NCBI RefSeq assembly: GCF_026210795.1
Contig: NC_089434.1
Coordinates: forward strand, 5,146,001-5,210,000
DNA from: Rhizophagus irregularis
Taxonomy: Eukaryota > Glomeromycota > Glomeromycetes > Glomerales > Glomeraceae
Direction of reading: 5' to 3'
DNA length: 64,000 nt
Of this stretch, positions 46,024-57,536 are shown piece after piece (within the stretch, counting starts at the first letter, position 1; each line of letters begins with the position of its first letter). A program made the translations under genes and the position numbers. The notes beneath the pieces were generated by a model. The model was not told the DNA's origin and ran no database searches. It saw only the letters and a program-made list of their open reading frames with translations.

Positions 46024-46984
46024 GGGTTTAATTTTTATACGCCCCCACGTTGCAACGCACCCTCCGATCACGTGATTTCATAAGTTTGATAGCCGATAAA
46101 TTTTTAGGCGGATAGTATACAACTATACATACTAAATGCTAACACGGATAATGTGTTAATGGCGTCATTATGAGTTCTCTTTTTACACACTAAACGCTAA
46201 AACTATTTTTAGACAGACAATAAGTGTTAATAGAGTCATTATAAGTTCTCTTTTTACACACTAAGCGCTAAAACTCTTTTTAGACAGACAGTGAGTGTTA
46301 ATGGAGTACATACTAATCGCTAACACTTTGGTTTGTTTTTCAGTTTCTTGTGGGCGTATTCCTGGATTTAGTAAGTGTTGGTGGTAGTATGCGAATACGC
46401 GTTTCTTTTTACACATTTAATGTTAATGTAGACTCTTGAACCTAGTAAGTGTTGGTGATTGTCATGCGTTTTCTTTTACATATTTAACATTTCTTTTTTG
46501 TAGACTAGGAAGTTGAGTGGAAAATTTTCGATTAGTTTCAGTGCTGTTTCTAACCATTTTTTACGGCTAAACAGTGATCTTTCTTCTATGATATATCATG
46601 CAATTCTTGAGTTCGTATCATCAATATGGTAAGGGTTCTGTAATAACATAAATTTTCATCATCTATCATAAGTTCTAACATAAATCTTTGCCGTGAATTT
46701 TGTAGTCCTGGGATGTTACGCATTTTTTTATACATCATCTTTTTATCTAGGCAAGTGTATCAGAAAAGTTACGTGCATCTGTAATATAAATAAGAAATCG
46801 GGTGTAACTGATTAGATACAATTATCTAAAAAGAAACTTTTGATGTATTTTTATGCTTTCTTTTCTAAACTTTTATAAAACTTTTTTTTGCATTAGTTTT
46901 TTATTGTTTATTAAAGATTGATTCATTTATTTTCACGTACATTTATCAAAAGACTAGCAACTAATATAAAATTACTGAGTTATT
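46024..46984. other. MULE 3' non-coding region
   Basis: No gene. Four to five degenerate copies of a segment containing TTACACACTAAACGCTAA and AGTGTTAATGGAGT lie between 46110 and 46450. Confidence 0.6.
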
Positions 46985-49523
46985 TTTGATTTTGTGTACA
47001 CGTGCTTGAATAATGTCCGGCTTGTCTACAAATTTTGCAATGCCGTTGACTCTTGTTAGATTTTGGAGGCTCCATGGCACTTTTAATTCTTGTTGTTCCT
47101 TTTGGTCAACCTTTTCTAGGTTTCTTAATTGGATTTTGAAGCTGCAAGCTATTTTCATTAGCTTCATCATCGGTATCTATTTCACTATTAAGCTCATCCT
47201 CAAAATCATTAAGTTCATCAAGATAGCGTTGAAAAATCTCAAAAATTCGCTCATCCTTTTTTTCAACCGCCTTAAGAGTAACTTTTTTAGCCATTCCCAT
47301 CACTTTTCCAAAGAAAAGTTTTTCATCTAAAGTAGATTTACTTATCTGCTCCCATTTATCAACATTGTTTTGTATTAAAGCCGTTAGATAAAAAATTTCT
47401 TGATTTATTTCTGGTTGCTTTAACAATTCAGTGTCCTGAAATTTAGCTGCAAATACGAAAGGTTCATGTTTTCCATCCAAGTCTCGATTTTTATACCAAC
47501 GTGGTCTAATAAGTTGAATGTGAAACATTGCTGTATGTGTATGCATCATAAGACTAAAATAATGTCGGCAAACAATTTCCCTTGTAACTGTTGCTAAACA
47601 TGAACATAAATGGGCCGAATTGTTCATTAAAAGGATAAAATGTTTGAATTTTTGGGTATTTTGAACTGAAATACCCCAAATTTCTTTAATTTCTCTTTGG
47701 TTAACATGATAAAAAATTGATTTGATACATGCTTTACGCTCATCAGGTAAATCTTCCAAAAAACCTGTATCAATCACTTCAGAAATCTTAAATAATTTAA
47801 AATTTTGTTAATCATTGCTGCATTTCGCTTACTATTCTTACTATTACTACCCTTCTATAAAAAATTATTAACATACCTGTTCAAACATGTCAATTTGGTT
47901 TAATTCAAATTGTTCACACTTGTAATAAACACTTTGATTGATTTCTTGAACTTGAAGATTATATAATGGAGTTGTTAAGTATTTTTTTATCAATGCTTCG
48001 ATTGCAGAAAAAAGGAAACTTGCTGTTTGTAAGTCAACTACACAAGGAATGACTGTTTTCCAAAAAGCAAATTCCTTTTGTTTTTCTTCTTCTTTATGAC
48101 GACGATGTATTACTTCAGCAAGTTGCAATAGAGAGGTGTTGGAATTAAGAATTTCACGTTTTAAAACTGCATTCATGCCCTCTACACGTGAAGTAGATTG
48201 TACTGCCGCGGTGAAAATTGTTGAAGTAAAACAAAGTGCCCAATATGTTTTAGTCTTATACAAATTTCTCAAATATTCAGCAGCTTGTTCATATTTTTCA
48301 ATCAATATGGTAAATAACTGTTCAAATCTTTCTTGACTTAAGCTATTTCTAGCATTATAAAACTCGCTCAAAAATTCTGAATATTTATTGCCCAACAATT
48401 TTGAAAACTTTTTATGAAGGTTTTGACTGATATGAAATATACAATGCATTGTGTAACAATTCTGGTAAATTTTAATACATGCAGCATCTACCGCCAGATC
48501 TGCATCTGTCATAAAAACCAAAGGAACTAACCCTCCACTTATAGTTTCATTTGACTGTTTTTTACCACCTGTTGCAAGTAGTGTACACTCAAAAATCCAA
48601 GCATGGGCTTCTGCTGTTTCGTCATCAATAAGCGCTTGACATACTAATCGTGAATTATTGTGATTATCAATAGTGACAAATAATGATAACGCCATATCGT
48701 ATCTATTTGTTTTACAAGTAACATCGTTAATAATAACGTCATGATATTGAATCCACAGCTCCACTTGATTAGGAGACATCCAAAGCAATCTCCTTAAAAC
48801 CTTTGTTTCATCAAAATTGACAAAAATTTGCCATCTAATATCATCTTTTTTTAATTTAAGAAGATGTTCATAGAGATTTAACGCATCTCTATTTAACTCT
48901 TTTGCTGATGGCCGGTATTTTTGTATTTCATAACGAAGGATATCAGATTGAATTTTTCGCTCAGGATACTTTTTTTCAAGATATACTCTTTGCTGTGTTA
49001 TAGTAAGACGAACTTGTAATGTTAAAAACTTAATATCCTCTATCATTTCTCTCGTTAATGCTGTCTCTTTTGTGTAATTTATAAGTTGAGAATTAAGTTC
49101 ATGACAATGTTCATTTACAATTGTTGTAACAAATACATATTGATTGACATTATTTTTTTCCGGTCTTGATAGGTTGATATGAGCTTTACAACCTAATCGA
49201 ATAGTTTTACTAACTTTTGCTATCGTCTTATGATTTTCTTTAATATTATTGTTCAAAGATAATTCAGCTAACGGCTTTTTATATTTACCAGAGTGTTGAC
49301 AAACAATAGCTAATTTCCTATATTCACCTGCTGGCATATTATTGTTACGATCAGATCTATCTAATCGTGATTGAAACCCTTGAAGATTACACCATTCTGA
49401 AACGTAAGCTATAGCAGATAGCCATGAAATAAAATGCTGTCCAACATAAAGCTCGGATTGTTGAGAATTACTAGTTAAAGTTTCTATTGCTTCAATAATA
49501 CTTTTTTCTTGTGGAACCGCCAT
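46985..49523 (-). pseudogene. MULE transposase with FAR1-like N-terminus, SWIM and CCHC fingers
   Basis: Exon 1 (49523 to about 47874) encodes 551 residues. A FAR1-like DNA-binding region comes first (RLGCKAHINLSR, VNEHCHELN). The DDE core has VIINDVTCKTNRYDM (first Asp), LVFMTDADLAVDAACIKI (second Asp), MHCIFHISQNLHKKF and TSRVEGMNAVLKRE (Glu). After a short intron (about 47780-47873) exon 2 carries the SWIM finger CSCLATVTREIVCRH. An in-frame TGA at about 47109 (KKPRKG*PKG) precedes a zinc knuckle CKICRQAGHYSSTC that ends at 46985. If the TGA is real only the knuckle is lost, so this is the least damaged transposase in the window. It moves the surrounding MULE by cut and paste. Confidence 0.85.
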
Positions 49524-50168
49524 TTTATACTAAAAAAGGAAAGTTCGTTCCTAAATATAAAACAAAAAAGGTAAGTTTGTCTTTAACTATAAAACAAAAA
49601 AGGCAAGTTTACCAAAAAAGCTATGATATGTTATTTTATTCTATCGCTATACAATTTCTTTATTGTAAACGTACTAAACAAAGAAACAAAACAAATATAG
49701 AAAGATTTACCTGTTGTAGTAAAATAAAAGAAGAAAGCTTCACCAAGTTGTAAAACAAAAAAAGGAAAAAGATTTACTAGTAATGAAACAAAAAAAGAGA
49801 GCTTTTGCCAACTGTAAAACAAAAAAAGAAAGAGTTTTTTTGATTACAAAAACAAAAAAGGAAGGTTCGCGTAAAAAATTTACGAGAATAATAAAAAAAT
49901 CTTGGCATATCATTATTGGTGTATATGTACAGCCAATCAAAATTTAATTATTATCACGTGATTTAAGAGGATGCGTTGCTACGCAGGGGCGTAAAATTAT
50001 TATTTCCTAAAATAAAATATATAATAATATAAAACATAATAATAAAATAAAATAAAACATATAATAATATAAACATAATAATAATTAAATAAAATAAAAC
50101 ATATAATAAAATAAAACATATAATAATAAAATAAAATAAAACATAATATTAAAATAAAATAAAATATA

Positions 50169-50777
50169 TTAAAATAATAAAATAAAAAATAAAAAATCAA
50201 TAACGTCGGTGAGAGGCGCCCGCGCTCGGTGGTAGGAGATCGAGCGAAGCGCTCGCTCTCGGTGGTAGTAGGGGGATCGGGAGCGAGAGCGTCTGCGCTC
50301 TCTATACTCGTATGTCCTACGATCCATCTTATTTCTCCGGGCGGCCCGGACTAATGCTTAAAACAAAGCAAGTATTAATATAAATGCAATGAATTAATGA
50401 AAAAATCAGTTAAATAATAAATACTTACGCTCCACTTTCCAAAACTCGTCAGAGAGTTCCTGGTGGAATCTCTCGTCATGCAAAGTCGGGGTACGAGTGG
50501 GATATCCTTCAGGATTTCTGTTTATTAATCTCTCTAAATTCTCGTACCCCGACTTTAGCGCATTCCATTTCTCTCTACATTGTTTTCTAGTTGGCCTGAA
50601 TATGTGGTTGTTTCGTATATCATGAGCAATTCCACGCCATAATTGGTTTTGGTCATGTAACCTCATTGTGGTGAATAAGGGCTGATAGGCCCGATGACGC
50701 TGAATTAAGGTCAAAGCAGCGTCATCGGGCCATTGAATGTATACTGGAAGATTTGCGTTTAAGTTTAATGCTGCCAT
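50169..50777 (-). CDS. Myb/SANT-like protein, copy 2
   Basis: Exon 1 50429-50777, exon 2 from 50356 downward, same splice sites as copy 1. The DNA-binding exon is uninterrupted here (IRNNHIFRPTRKQCREKWNA; Arg codon CGA where copy 1 has TGA). The RS-rich tail has contracted: after RERRRSRSRSPYYHRER the frame changes to ALRSISYHRARAPLTDVID and reads into the AT-rich tail to a TAA at 50169. So copy 2 keeps the binding domain and has an altered C-terminus. Product inferred to be nuclear. Confidence 0.65.
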
Positions 50778-50828
50778 TATTAAATATTATTAGTTTGATG
50801 GGGAAAATGTCAAGAAAAGGCTCTATAT

Positions 50829-51245
50829 TTATAATAAATTTATTATGATTTCTTTGAGTTTATTTTTACGATCTTGTCTAAATTTTTTAGTTTTAATGCA
50901 ATCATCCTTAATTAATTTATTTAACATTGAATACACACATAATTTTTTTTTGATTTCTTTGAGTTTATTTTTACGATCTTGTCTAAATTTTTTAGTTCTA
51001 ATGCAATCATCCTTAATTAATTTATTTAACAATGAATACACACATAATTTTTTTTTGATTTCTTTGAGTTTATTTTTACGATCTTGTCTAGTTCTAATGC
51101 AATCATCTTTAATTAATTTATTTAACATTGAATACACACATATTTTTTTTGATTTCTTTGAGTTTATTTTTACGATCTTGCCTAAATTTTTTAGTTCTAA
51201 TGCAATCATCTTTAATTAATTTATTTAACATTGAATACACTCAAT
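50829..51245. repeat. 105-bp tandem array, copy 2
   Basis: Mirror of 14105-14510, four units, same 12-bp loss in one unit. Confidence 0.75.
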
Positions 51246-52433
51246 TTTTTGATTTATCAATTTATTTTAAAAATATAATTATAGTAATACTGCATTAATT
51301 AATATATATAAATAAAAATAAATAAACAAATTCTATTAATAAAAAATGAGTTAAAATGTTATCTTTATACTTTATAATTATAAAATATAATATTTTAAAT
51401 CACGCATGTCCTTCCTTGATTATATTTCATATTACACTGCGATGATATATTACAATTATACTGAATTTTAAGCTAACCTTAATTTACACCGTAAGGAACT
51501 TAATTCGATCTTAATTTACTCCGTTTTAGAAATATTATCGAACAATTAAACAAATGATTAGTTGCACATGACTTGTATTATTTGAATAGTTGATACTTTA
51601 TATACCAATATTTGATTACACCAATATGTATTAAAACTCTTTCCTATCAGTAATTTCACAATTTCAATCAATATATCAGTATTTTTCAAATATCGTTGTA
51701 AGTCGACTACTGTAGATCCCATCTATTTTTTATGTAATCAATCCAGAGGTTTACACTAAATAGATATGGCTTAGTTAGATAGGATCATCACATGGTTCAT
51801 TGGCTCAGTTATTTTTCCGTCAAGAGTACCAGGATCTTATAAATTTTTTTTATCGTATCACACATAAAAATGGAAATTCAAAACGTAATATTCCATTAAT
51901 TTCTTCTCACTCCTTTTCTTCTACCGATCATTTTTCTTCTCACCTTTCCATTATTTTTCTTCTCATTCCACGTATAGCCTGAAAAATATAATAAATTTGA
52001 AACCGTAAAATCGATTTGAGGTAATCTTTCATGTAAAAAAAAAATTTCACTGAATGAAATTCGATATTGTAATAATTTATTTATATTAATTAAATTTAAT
52101 TTTCGATCTTCTAGAAATCATAATTTTTAGTTTTCCCATCTCCTGATATTTTTAACTGATCCTGCATTCTACACGATACACAATGATATTAAGATCATGT
52201 ATATTTTCCAATTAAATACTACAATCATAATTACAATAGCTAAAATCTCAAAATTATATCATGATAACCTCGCCCTTTTTTTTGTTCATTCAATATTTAT
52301 CATCTACTTTTTTGAGCAAGAAAGTTGCTCTACATTTTTTATTCATTCATATTTTCTCGATAAATATCACCTACTTTTAAACAAAAAGGTTGTTCCACTT
52401 TTTTTTTCGCTCATATTTTTTTTTTATATTATA
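51246..52433. other. Non-coding part of copy 2
   Basis: Mirror of 12907-14104; possible leader exons only. Confidence 0.4.
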
Positions 52434-53583
52434 ACGACTAAACGTAAATTACCTAATAAATCGTCTGATGATAATCAAGAAATGGAAGTTGAAGGAGGTA
52501 TGTAGATATAACTCTTTTGTAAATTTATAGTAAGTTTTGCTTATATAGTTATATGTAAGAAGAATAATTAATAAATACCAAAAATATGTATAATAGGATC
52601 GAAAAGAAAACAAATTACGAAAAAAAGAAGAGATATTGACATTGAGAAAGCCAATCAGTTGATAAAAAAAAGTAAAAGTAGTAATAAAGAAGCTGCCAAA
52701 TCTGCTGATAAAGAAGTTATAGTAGTAAATGAAAAAAGAAGTAATGATGATGATGATGATGATGATGATAATGATGATGATGATGAGAGTAAGACAGAAG
52801 ATCATAAAAAACCCGAAGTATTTCAATCAAAGTCAAATTTAGAAATAGTTGCTTGGCTCGTCGACCATCCAGAAATTTTAAGATTGGCACTAGAAATGAA
52901 CAATATGGATGTTACTATCTCATCATCCAGTAAAATTACAGACGTAAGTATTAAATTAACATGATTTTATTATGTCTAAATCTTTTAAATAATGTATTTT
53001 TAATATTTTAGGATAAAATTTGTCTATGGGACGAAAGTGTCAAGTATCTTTTTTTACGTGCAAGAAGTCCGCGTGGTGAAGTTTTTGATGAGTTGATAAC
53101 AAAAATTTTCAAAATAAAAATACATTCGAACGAAGCTAAAAGCTACCTCGAAAAAACCCGAAAATTTTTTATCGATTTCAGAAATAAGTTTAACCAAATT
53201 ATTTTAACTTCTGTAGAAGAATTTAAAGAAATAAGAAAAAACAGGTATTTATTTAATTGTTTCGTAGATAACCAAATAGTGCTGTTTGTATTAATTATTA
53301 ATTTAATTATAGAGCATCTACTGGAAGTTTATCTCAAAAGGAACTTATAGATTACGTTGATGAAGAATTTGTCCAAAAGATTTTAAGCCGACAGCTTGTA
53401 GCTGTTAATATTTCAGAATTAACAAGAAATGGAGGATTCAATACCTTGGTTGATTTTGTAAGAGAAACCTTTAAGGTTTCATGGAACGGAAAAAATTTGT
53501 CCGCCGTTAAAGAATTAGATAATATGACCAAAAAATTAACGATCCCTTCTAGGAGCAGAAATAAGATCGTTGATTCTTTATCG
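52434..53583 (+). CDS. Acidic multi-exon accessory gene, copy 2 (uninterrupted)
   Basis: Exons about 52434-52497, 52597-52943, 53012-53244 and 53313-53583 keep one reading frame across GTATGT/GTAAGT/GTATTT donors and AG acceptors. Residues: KRKLPNKSSDDNQEMEVEGG, KRKQITKKRRDIDIEKANQL, an Asp-rich run encoded by GAT repeats (52745-52790), SNLEIVAWLVDHPEILRLAL, LWDESVKYLFLRARSPRGEV, EFKEIRKNR and FKVSWNGKNLSAVKELDN. No known family recognised; the basic and acidic tracts suggest a nuclear protein. Frame conservation between copies across three introns supports it being real. Start and 3' end (beyond GTAAGT at 53584) are not settled. Confidence 0.6.
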
Positions 53584-54942
53584 GTAAGTTATATTATTTA
53601 TACTGTACTGATACTTCATATCCTTTAATCATAGTTATTAATAATAATATTAAATTATACATAGTTATAAATCTTAGCAAACGCTCTAATTTTTTTATAA
53701 AATTATGCATTTTATAACGATATTACATTGAATAAATTTAGTAAATTTTACAAGCAAATGATAATATGAAACATAATTATTCTAAACATTATACCATAAT
53801 GTCGAGTGATAATAATATAAAATAAAATGGATGTATAAAACTATAAAATGTTTGTCTAAGATATAACATTTTCAAGTTTAAAAAGTAATTGTTGTTTTGT
53901 TAAAAATGGAATGGTTATTATATGACGTTTCTTCTTTAGTATATACGGCCTAAATATCTCTATATATTTGACGTTCTTATACAGATCAAAAAGAATACAT
54001 TTGCATAACATTTGCGTAAAGTAAGAACTTTAAAGTTTAAGCCAATTCTGACTGGTAATTTACAAAATAACAAACACATTTCTTAAAAAAAATTCTGAAT
54101 CAGAATACTTTTCCGGTTTCCATCTTCGATTCTGCAAAAAATTGAAAAGTTCAGGTGATAATTTAAGAAATATCCACCTATAAAGAGACTAAACAATTAT
54201 CAGGTTGATCAAGTTCGTGTAATACCAAATTTAATAAATTGTCTGATTAAATGATCGCGTATATTAAATGATCGCGTATATTATAAGGCTATAAGGCCTA
54301 TTAATGCCTAAAAAGTCAATTTAACCACTATTTTATTTAACCGCTATTTATTTGTACGTTTTTTTTTTGAAAAAAAAAAACTTTCTTTCTGAAAGTAAAG
54401 TCTTCCTCCTATACCATTTGCCATCGTGCATAGTGTGTTATAGGAAAAGGCGGACTTGAATTATATAGGTGTAAGCTTATGTTATATAGGCGTAAAGCTT
54501 ATATAATTAACGCAACGAAAATCCTTTAATCAAAGGTTAAAATAGGCATGATGGGATATTCTCATATATCATGAGCTCTGTCTGTTCGAAGTGTCGTTTT
54601 ATATATAATTAAGTAGGCTTAAGTCGTAAGTAACTTTTTTATAACATTGATTATTGGAGAATTAAGTGGCAAAAATAATTTTTAGTTTGTAAGACTTTTA
54701 ACTCCATACCAACTTGTGTGTGTTTGGCGTGTAATTAATTCCCTAACCCTTAGACCCACTCGTGGGTTAGGTAGGTTGCTTTGCACTTCTTGCAGCCTAC
54801 CTTATAATGGGTTTTAGGTCCACGTTTGTCCATTTAAAATTTATTAAACAGGATGTCATTCGTCCAAACACATTGCAACGTTTGTTGATGAAGCTATAGT
54901 TGTCTAATAAAAGTTCGCTTTGCCAGGCAATTTATGGTGGAT
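53584..54942. other. Non-coding part of copy 2
   Basis: Mirror of 8892-10185; carries the empty site of the 154-bp MITE at about 54882-54889 (GTTTGTTG). Confidence 0.5.
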
Positions 54943-55248
54943 TCAATGGATCAAATTACAAACAACAATAATGCAGTCATATGAGAATTCCAGGCCAAAG
55001 AATAAGGGTGAATTGTCAAAGTTGAGAATATATTTGTATTTTTTTTTTAAAGCCGTCATTCTCATGAACTTTTTCATTGTATCCCTAAATTCAATGATTT
55101 TGGTAATGATGAAACTGCAGTTGTTTATAGGGGTTTCCCGCCAAACTTCTGAGGTGAATTTATGTCTGGTGTTTTCGAATATACTTATCCTTTTTGCAAT
55201 AGAGTCGTAGCGAGTCTTCTTAAAGCGTACCTGTGACACCCCATCCAA
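54943..55248 (-). CDS. Hypothetical ORF in the large element, copy 2
   Basis: 101 codons, MDGVSQVRFKKTRYDSIAKR onward, nearly identical to 8361-8657 but with a different last 15 codons because of an indel. No domain recognised. Confidence 0.25.
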   Translation of the reverse strand: MDGVSQVRFKKTRYDSIAKRISIFENTRHKFTSEVWRETPINNCSFIITKIIEFRDTMKKFMRMTALKKKYKYILNFDNSPLFFGLEFSYDCIIVVCNLIH

Positions 55249-55599
55249 CTTGGGCAGTGTCGCTGAATCTAAAGCAAGGTACCCAGTTAATCCTCAACTT
55301 TGGGTTGATGAGTTATGATTCTGTAGTATTAAGGCATAATGTTTTGACTTTCATCACCAATTTAACTCATAATTCTAATTTATTGAATTAGTTTATTATA
55401 GATTTATTGATATTTTTTTTATCTGTTATATAATATTTAAACTAATGTATACTTTATCTGTAATTAAAATTGTTATTGTAATAAATAACCGGTAACTTAA
55501 ATCTATTGAAATTAACTTTTAAATTAGATTACAAATTATTAAAATATTATAAAATTGAATTTAACGATATTTGATTGATTTGATATTTTTATAGATAAT

Positions 55600-56868
55600 A
55601 TCATTTTGATATTATTTTGATACTGAATTAATATTAAAATAATATTATATTGATATTGCATTTATTAAAAAAAAATCATTATTGTTATAACAATATCAAA
55701 ATGATATCGTTTCGTTATTTGTCAATATCGATTAGATAATTATAAAGTGATATCTTTACGATATTATATTGATATTGAATTAATGTTAGAACGATATCAT
55801 ATTAATATCGTATTTACTTTCTATTTTTCATTGTTGTTATAACAATATCGAAATGATATCGATTTGATGTTTCGTCAATATCGTTATGATGTCGATTAGA
55901 TAATTATAAAGTGATATCTTTACGATATCATATTGATATTGAATTAATGTTGGAACGATATCATATTAATATCATATTTACTTTCTATTTTTCATTATTG
56001 TTATAACAATATCGAAATGATATCGATTTGATGTTTCGTCAATATCGTTATGATGTCGATTAGATAATTATAAAGTGATATCTTTACGATATCATATTGA
56101 TATTGAATTAATGTTGGAACGATATCATATTAATATCGTATTTACTTTCTATTTTTCATTATTGTTATAACAATATCGAAATATCGATATGATATCGATT
56201 TGATGTTTCGTCAATATCGTTATGATGTCGATTAGATAATTATAAAGTGATATCTTTACGATATCATATTGATATTGAATTAATGTTGGAACGATATTAT
56301 ATTAATATCGTATTTACTTCCCATTTTTCAAAAAATTCATTGTTGTTATAACAATATCGAAATGATATCGATCTGATATTTTTTCAAACAAATATCTTTA
56401 CGATATCATTTCGATATATTGAATTAATATTGAAATGATATCATTGCGATATCATAATGATATCATTTGCAAATCGATATCACCACGATATTTATTTAAC
56501 ATCATTATTATATCAATTCGGTATTGTTTAAAAATTCAAGGTTTCTGTAAAGTAATTATAAAGTGATATCTTTACGATATCATATTGATATTGAATTAAT
56601 GTTGGAACGATATCATATTAATATCGTATTTACTTCCCATTTTTCAAAAAATTCATTGTTGTTATAACAATATCGAAATGATATCGATCTGATATTTTTT
56701 CAAACAAATATCTTTACGATATCATTTTGATATATTGAATTAATATTGAAATGATATCATTGTGATATCATAATGATATCATTTGCAAATCGATATCACC
56801 ACGATATTTATTTAACATCATTATTATATCAATTCGGTATTGTTTAAAAATTCAAGGTTTCTGTAAAG
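55600..56868. repeat. Terminal duplication and subterminal array of copy 2 (integrase side)
   Basis: Mirror of 6737-7990: units of about 165 bp and two tandem copies of the 316-bp terminus (CAAGGTTTCTGTAAAG at 56567 region and at 56868). Confidence 0.85.
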
Positions 56869-57536
56869 CATGTTCTTATTAATCTTGGATCAGAAGATAT
56901 AGACTCAACAGCATACTGAATTTTATAGAGCATTTCCCCTTCTGTCTTATTGAAACGTTCCACCATTCCATTACCTCGATGGGAATATGGACCAATCACT
57001 CGAATAGTGACATTATGCTCTTGCATTAGCCTAGAGGTCTCGCCCATCCATTCTCGCCTATTATCACATTGAAGAAGCTTTGGCCAAGTTAATGGGTTAT
57101 TTCGATCTCCATATTTTCTCTTAAATGCTTTAGCGACTTCTGAACTTTTCTTCAATGTGAGTGGAACCGAAGCCTTATATCGGGAAGCGCAGTCTATTAT
57201 ATTAAGTACCGCTTTATAGGTCTTACCTTTGTAGTAATCGTGGGTAAGGAACATTATATTACACTAGTGGACACAATTTGGTCGTGTTATTTTCCGATAA
57301 CTGACTCTAGGGATATGTTTTGGTGGGGGCATATAGATTTGGTGTGATTGCTGATTTTCTAAAAAATCTTTACATTCACTTAGGCAGAATTGGTGCCCCT
57401 CTTTTTTACATGCATCTCTTAACGATTTGGGATTAGAATGATAGCCAGTTGGGCGATAATATATTCCACGTAATATGATATTTTTTTCAATTCTCTGAGC
57501 CTCACTAGGGTCTATCAAGATTTGTGGTTGGCTCAT
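56869..57536 (-). pseudogene. rve-superfamily integrase fragment
   Basis: A minus-strand frame from ATG 57536: IYYRPTGYHSNPKSLRDAC, then FLENQQSHQIYMPPPKHIPR, and the RNase H-like core. The first catalytic Asp position reads CNIMFL, where I expect an Asp (Asn AAT instead). The second Asp is in LQCDNRREWMGE, and Glu in GMVERFNKTEGEM. One TAG (about 57261, VH*CN; CAG by C-to-T) breaks the frame. The 3' end is cut by the large element at 56868, and the frame then reads CFTETLNF from the element's end. The arrangement resembles integrases of Polinton/Maverick- or Ginger-like elements more than Ty3 integrase with HHCC zinc. Starts 30 bp from the divergent Gag-like gene. Confidence 0.7.

Larger units (their letters stand above)
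46024..50008. mobile_element. MULE (Mutator-like) element inserted in copy 2
   Basis: 3,985 bp flanked by AAAATAAA at 46016-46023 and 50009-50016; copy 1 has the uninterrupted tract. Imperfect terminal inverted repeats of about 50 bp include ACGCCCCCACGTTGCAACGC at the left and ACGCCCCTGCGTAGCAACGC at the right read inward, each followed by TCACGTGAT. Subterminal repeats: TTTTTACACACTAAACGCTA-like (46180-46340) and AAAACAAAAAAGGAAAG-like (49530-49870). Confidence 0.9.
39632..56868 (-). mobile_element. Large multi-gene DNA transposon, copy 2, inverted
   Basis: Reverse-complement counterpart of 6737-21549 over its full length, including terminal duplication, subterminal arrays, genes and the 105-bp array. 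Its length of 17,237 bp includes a MULE (46024-50008) and a MITE (41865-42131) absent from copy 1. Its left edge truncates a mariner. Its right edge interrupts the integrase frame at 56869, so that frame reads into the element's end. Confidence 0.85.

Noticed and set aside
6737-56868. Chance that the inverted arms are a single palindrome created by assembly error
   Set aside because: The arms carry different insertions with their own target duplications and many point differences, so they are distinct sequences; long reads would still be the proper test.
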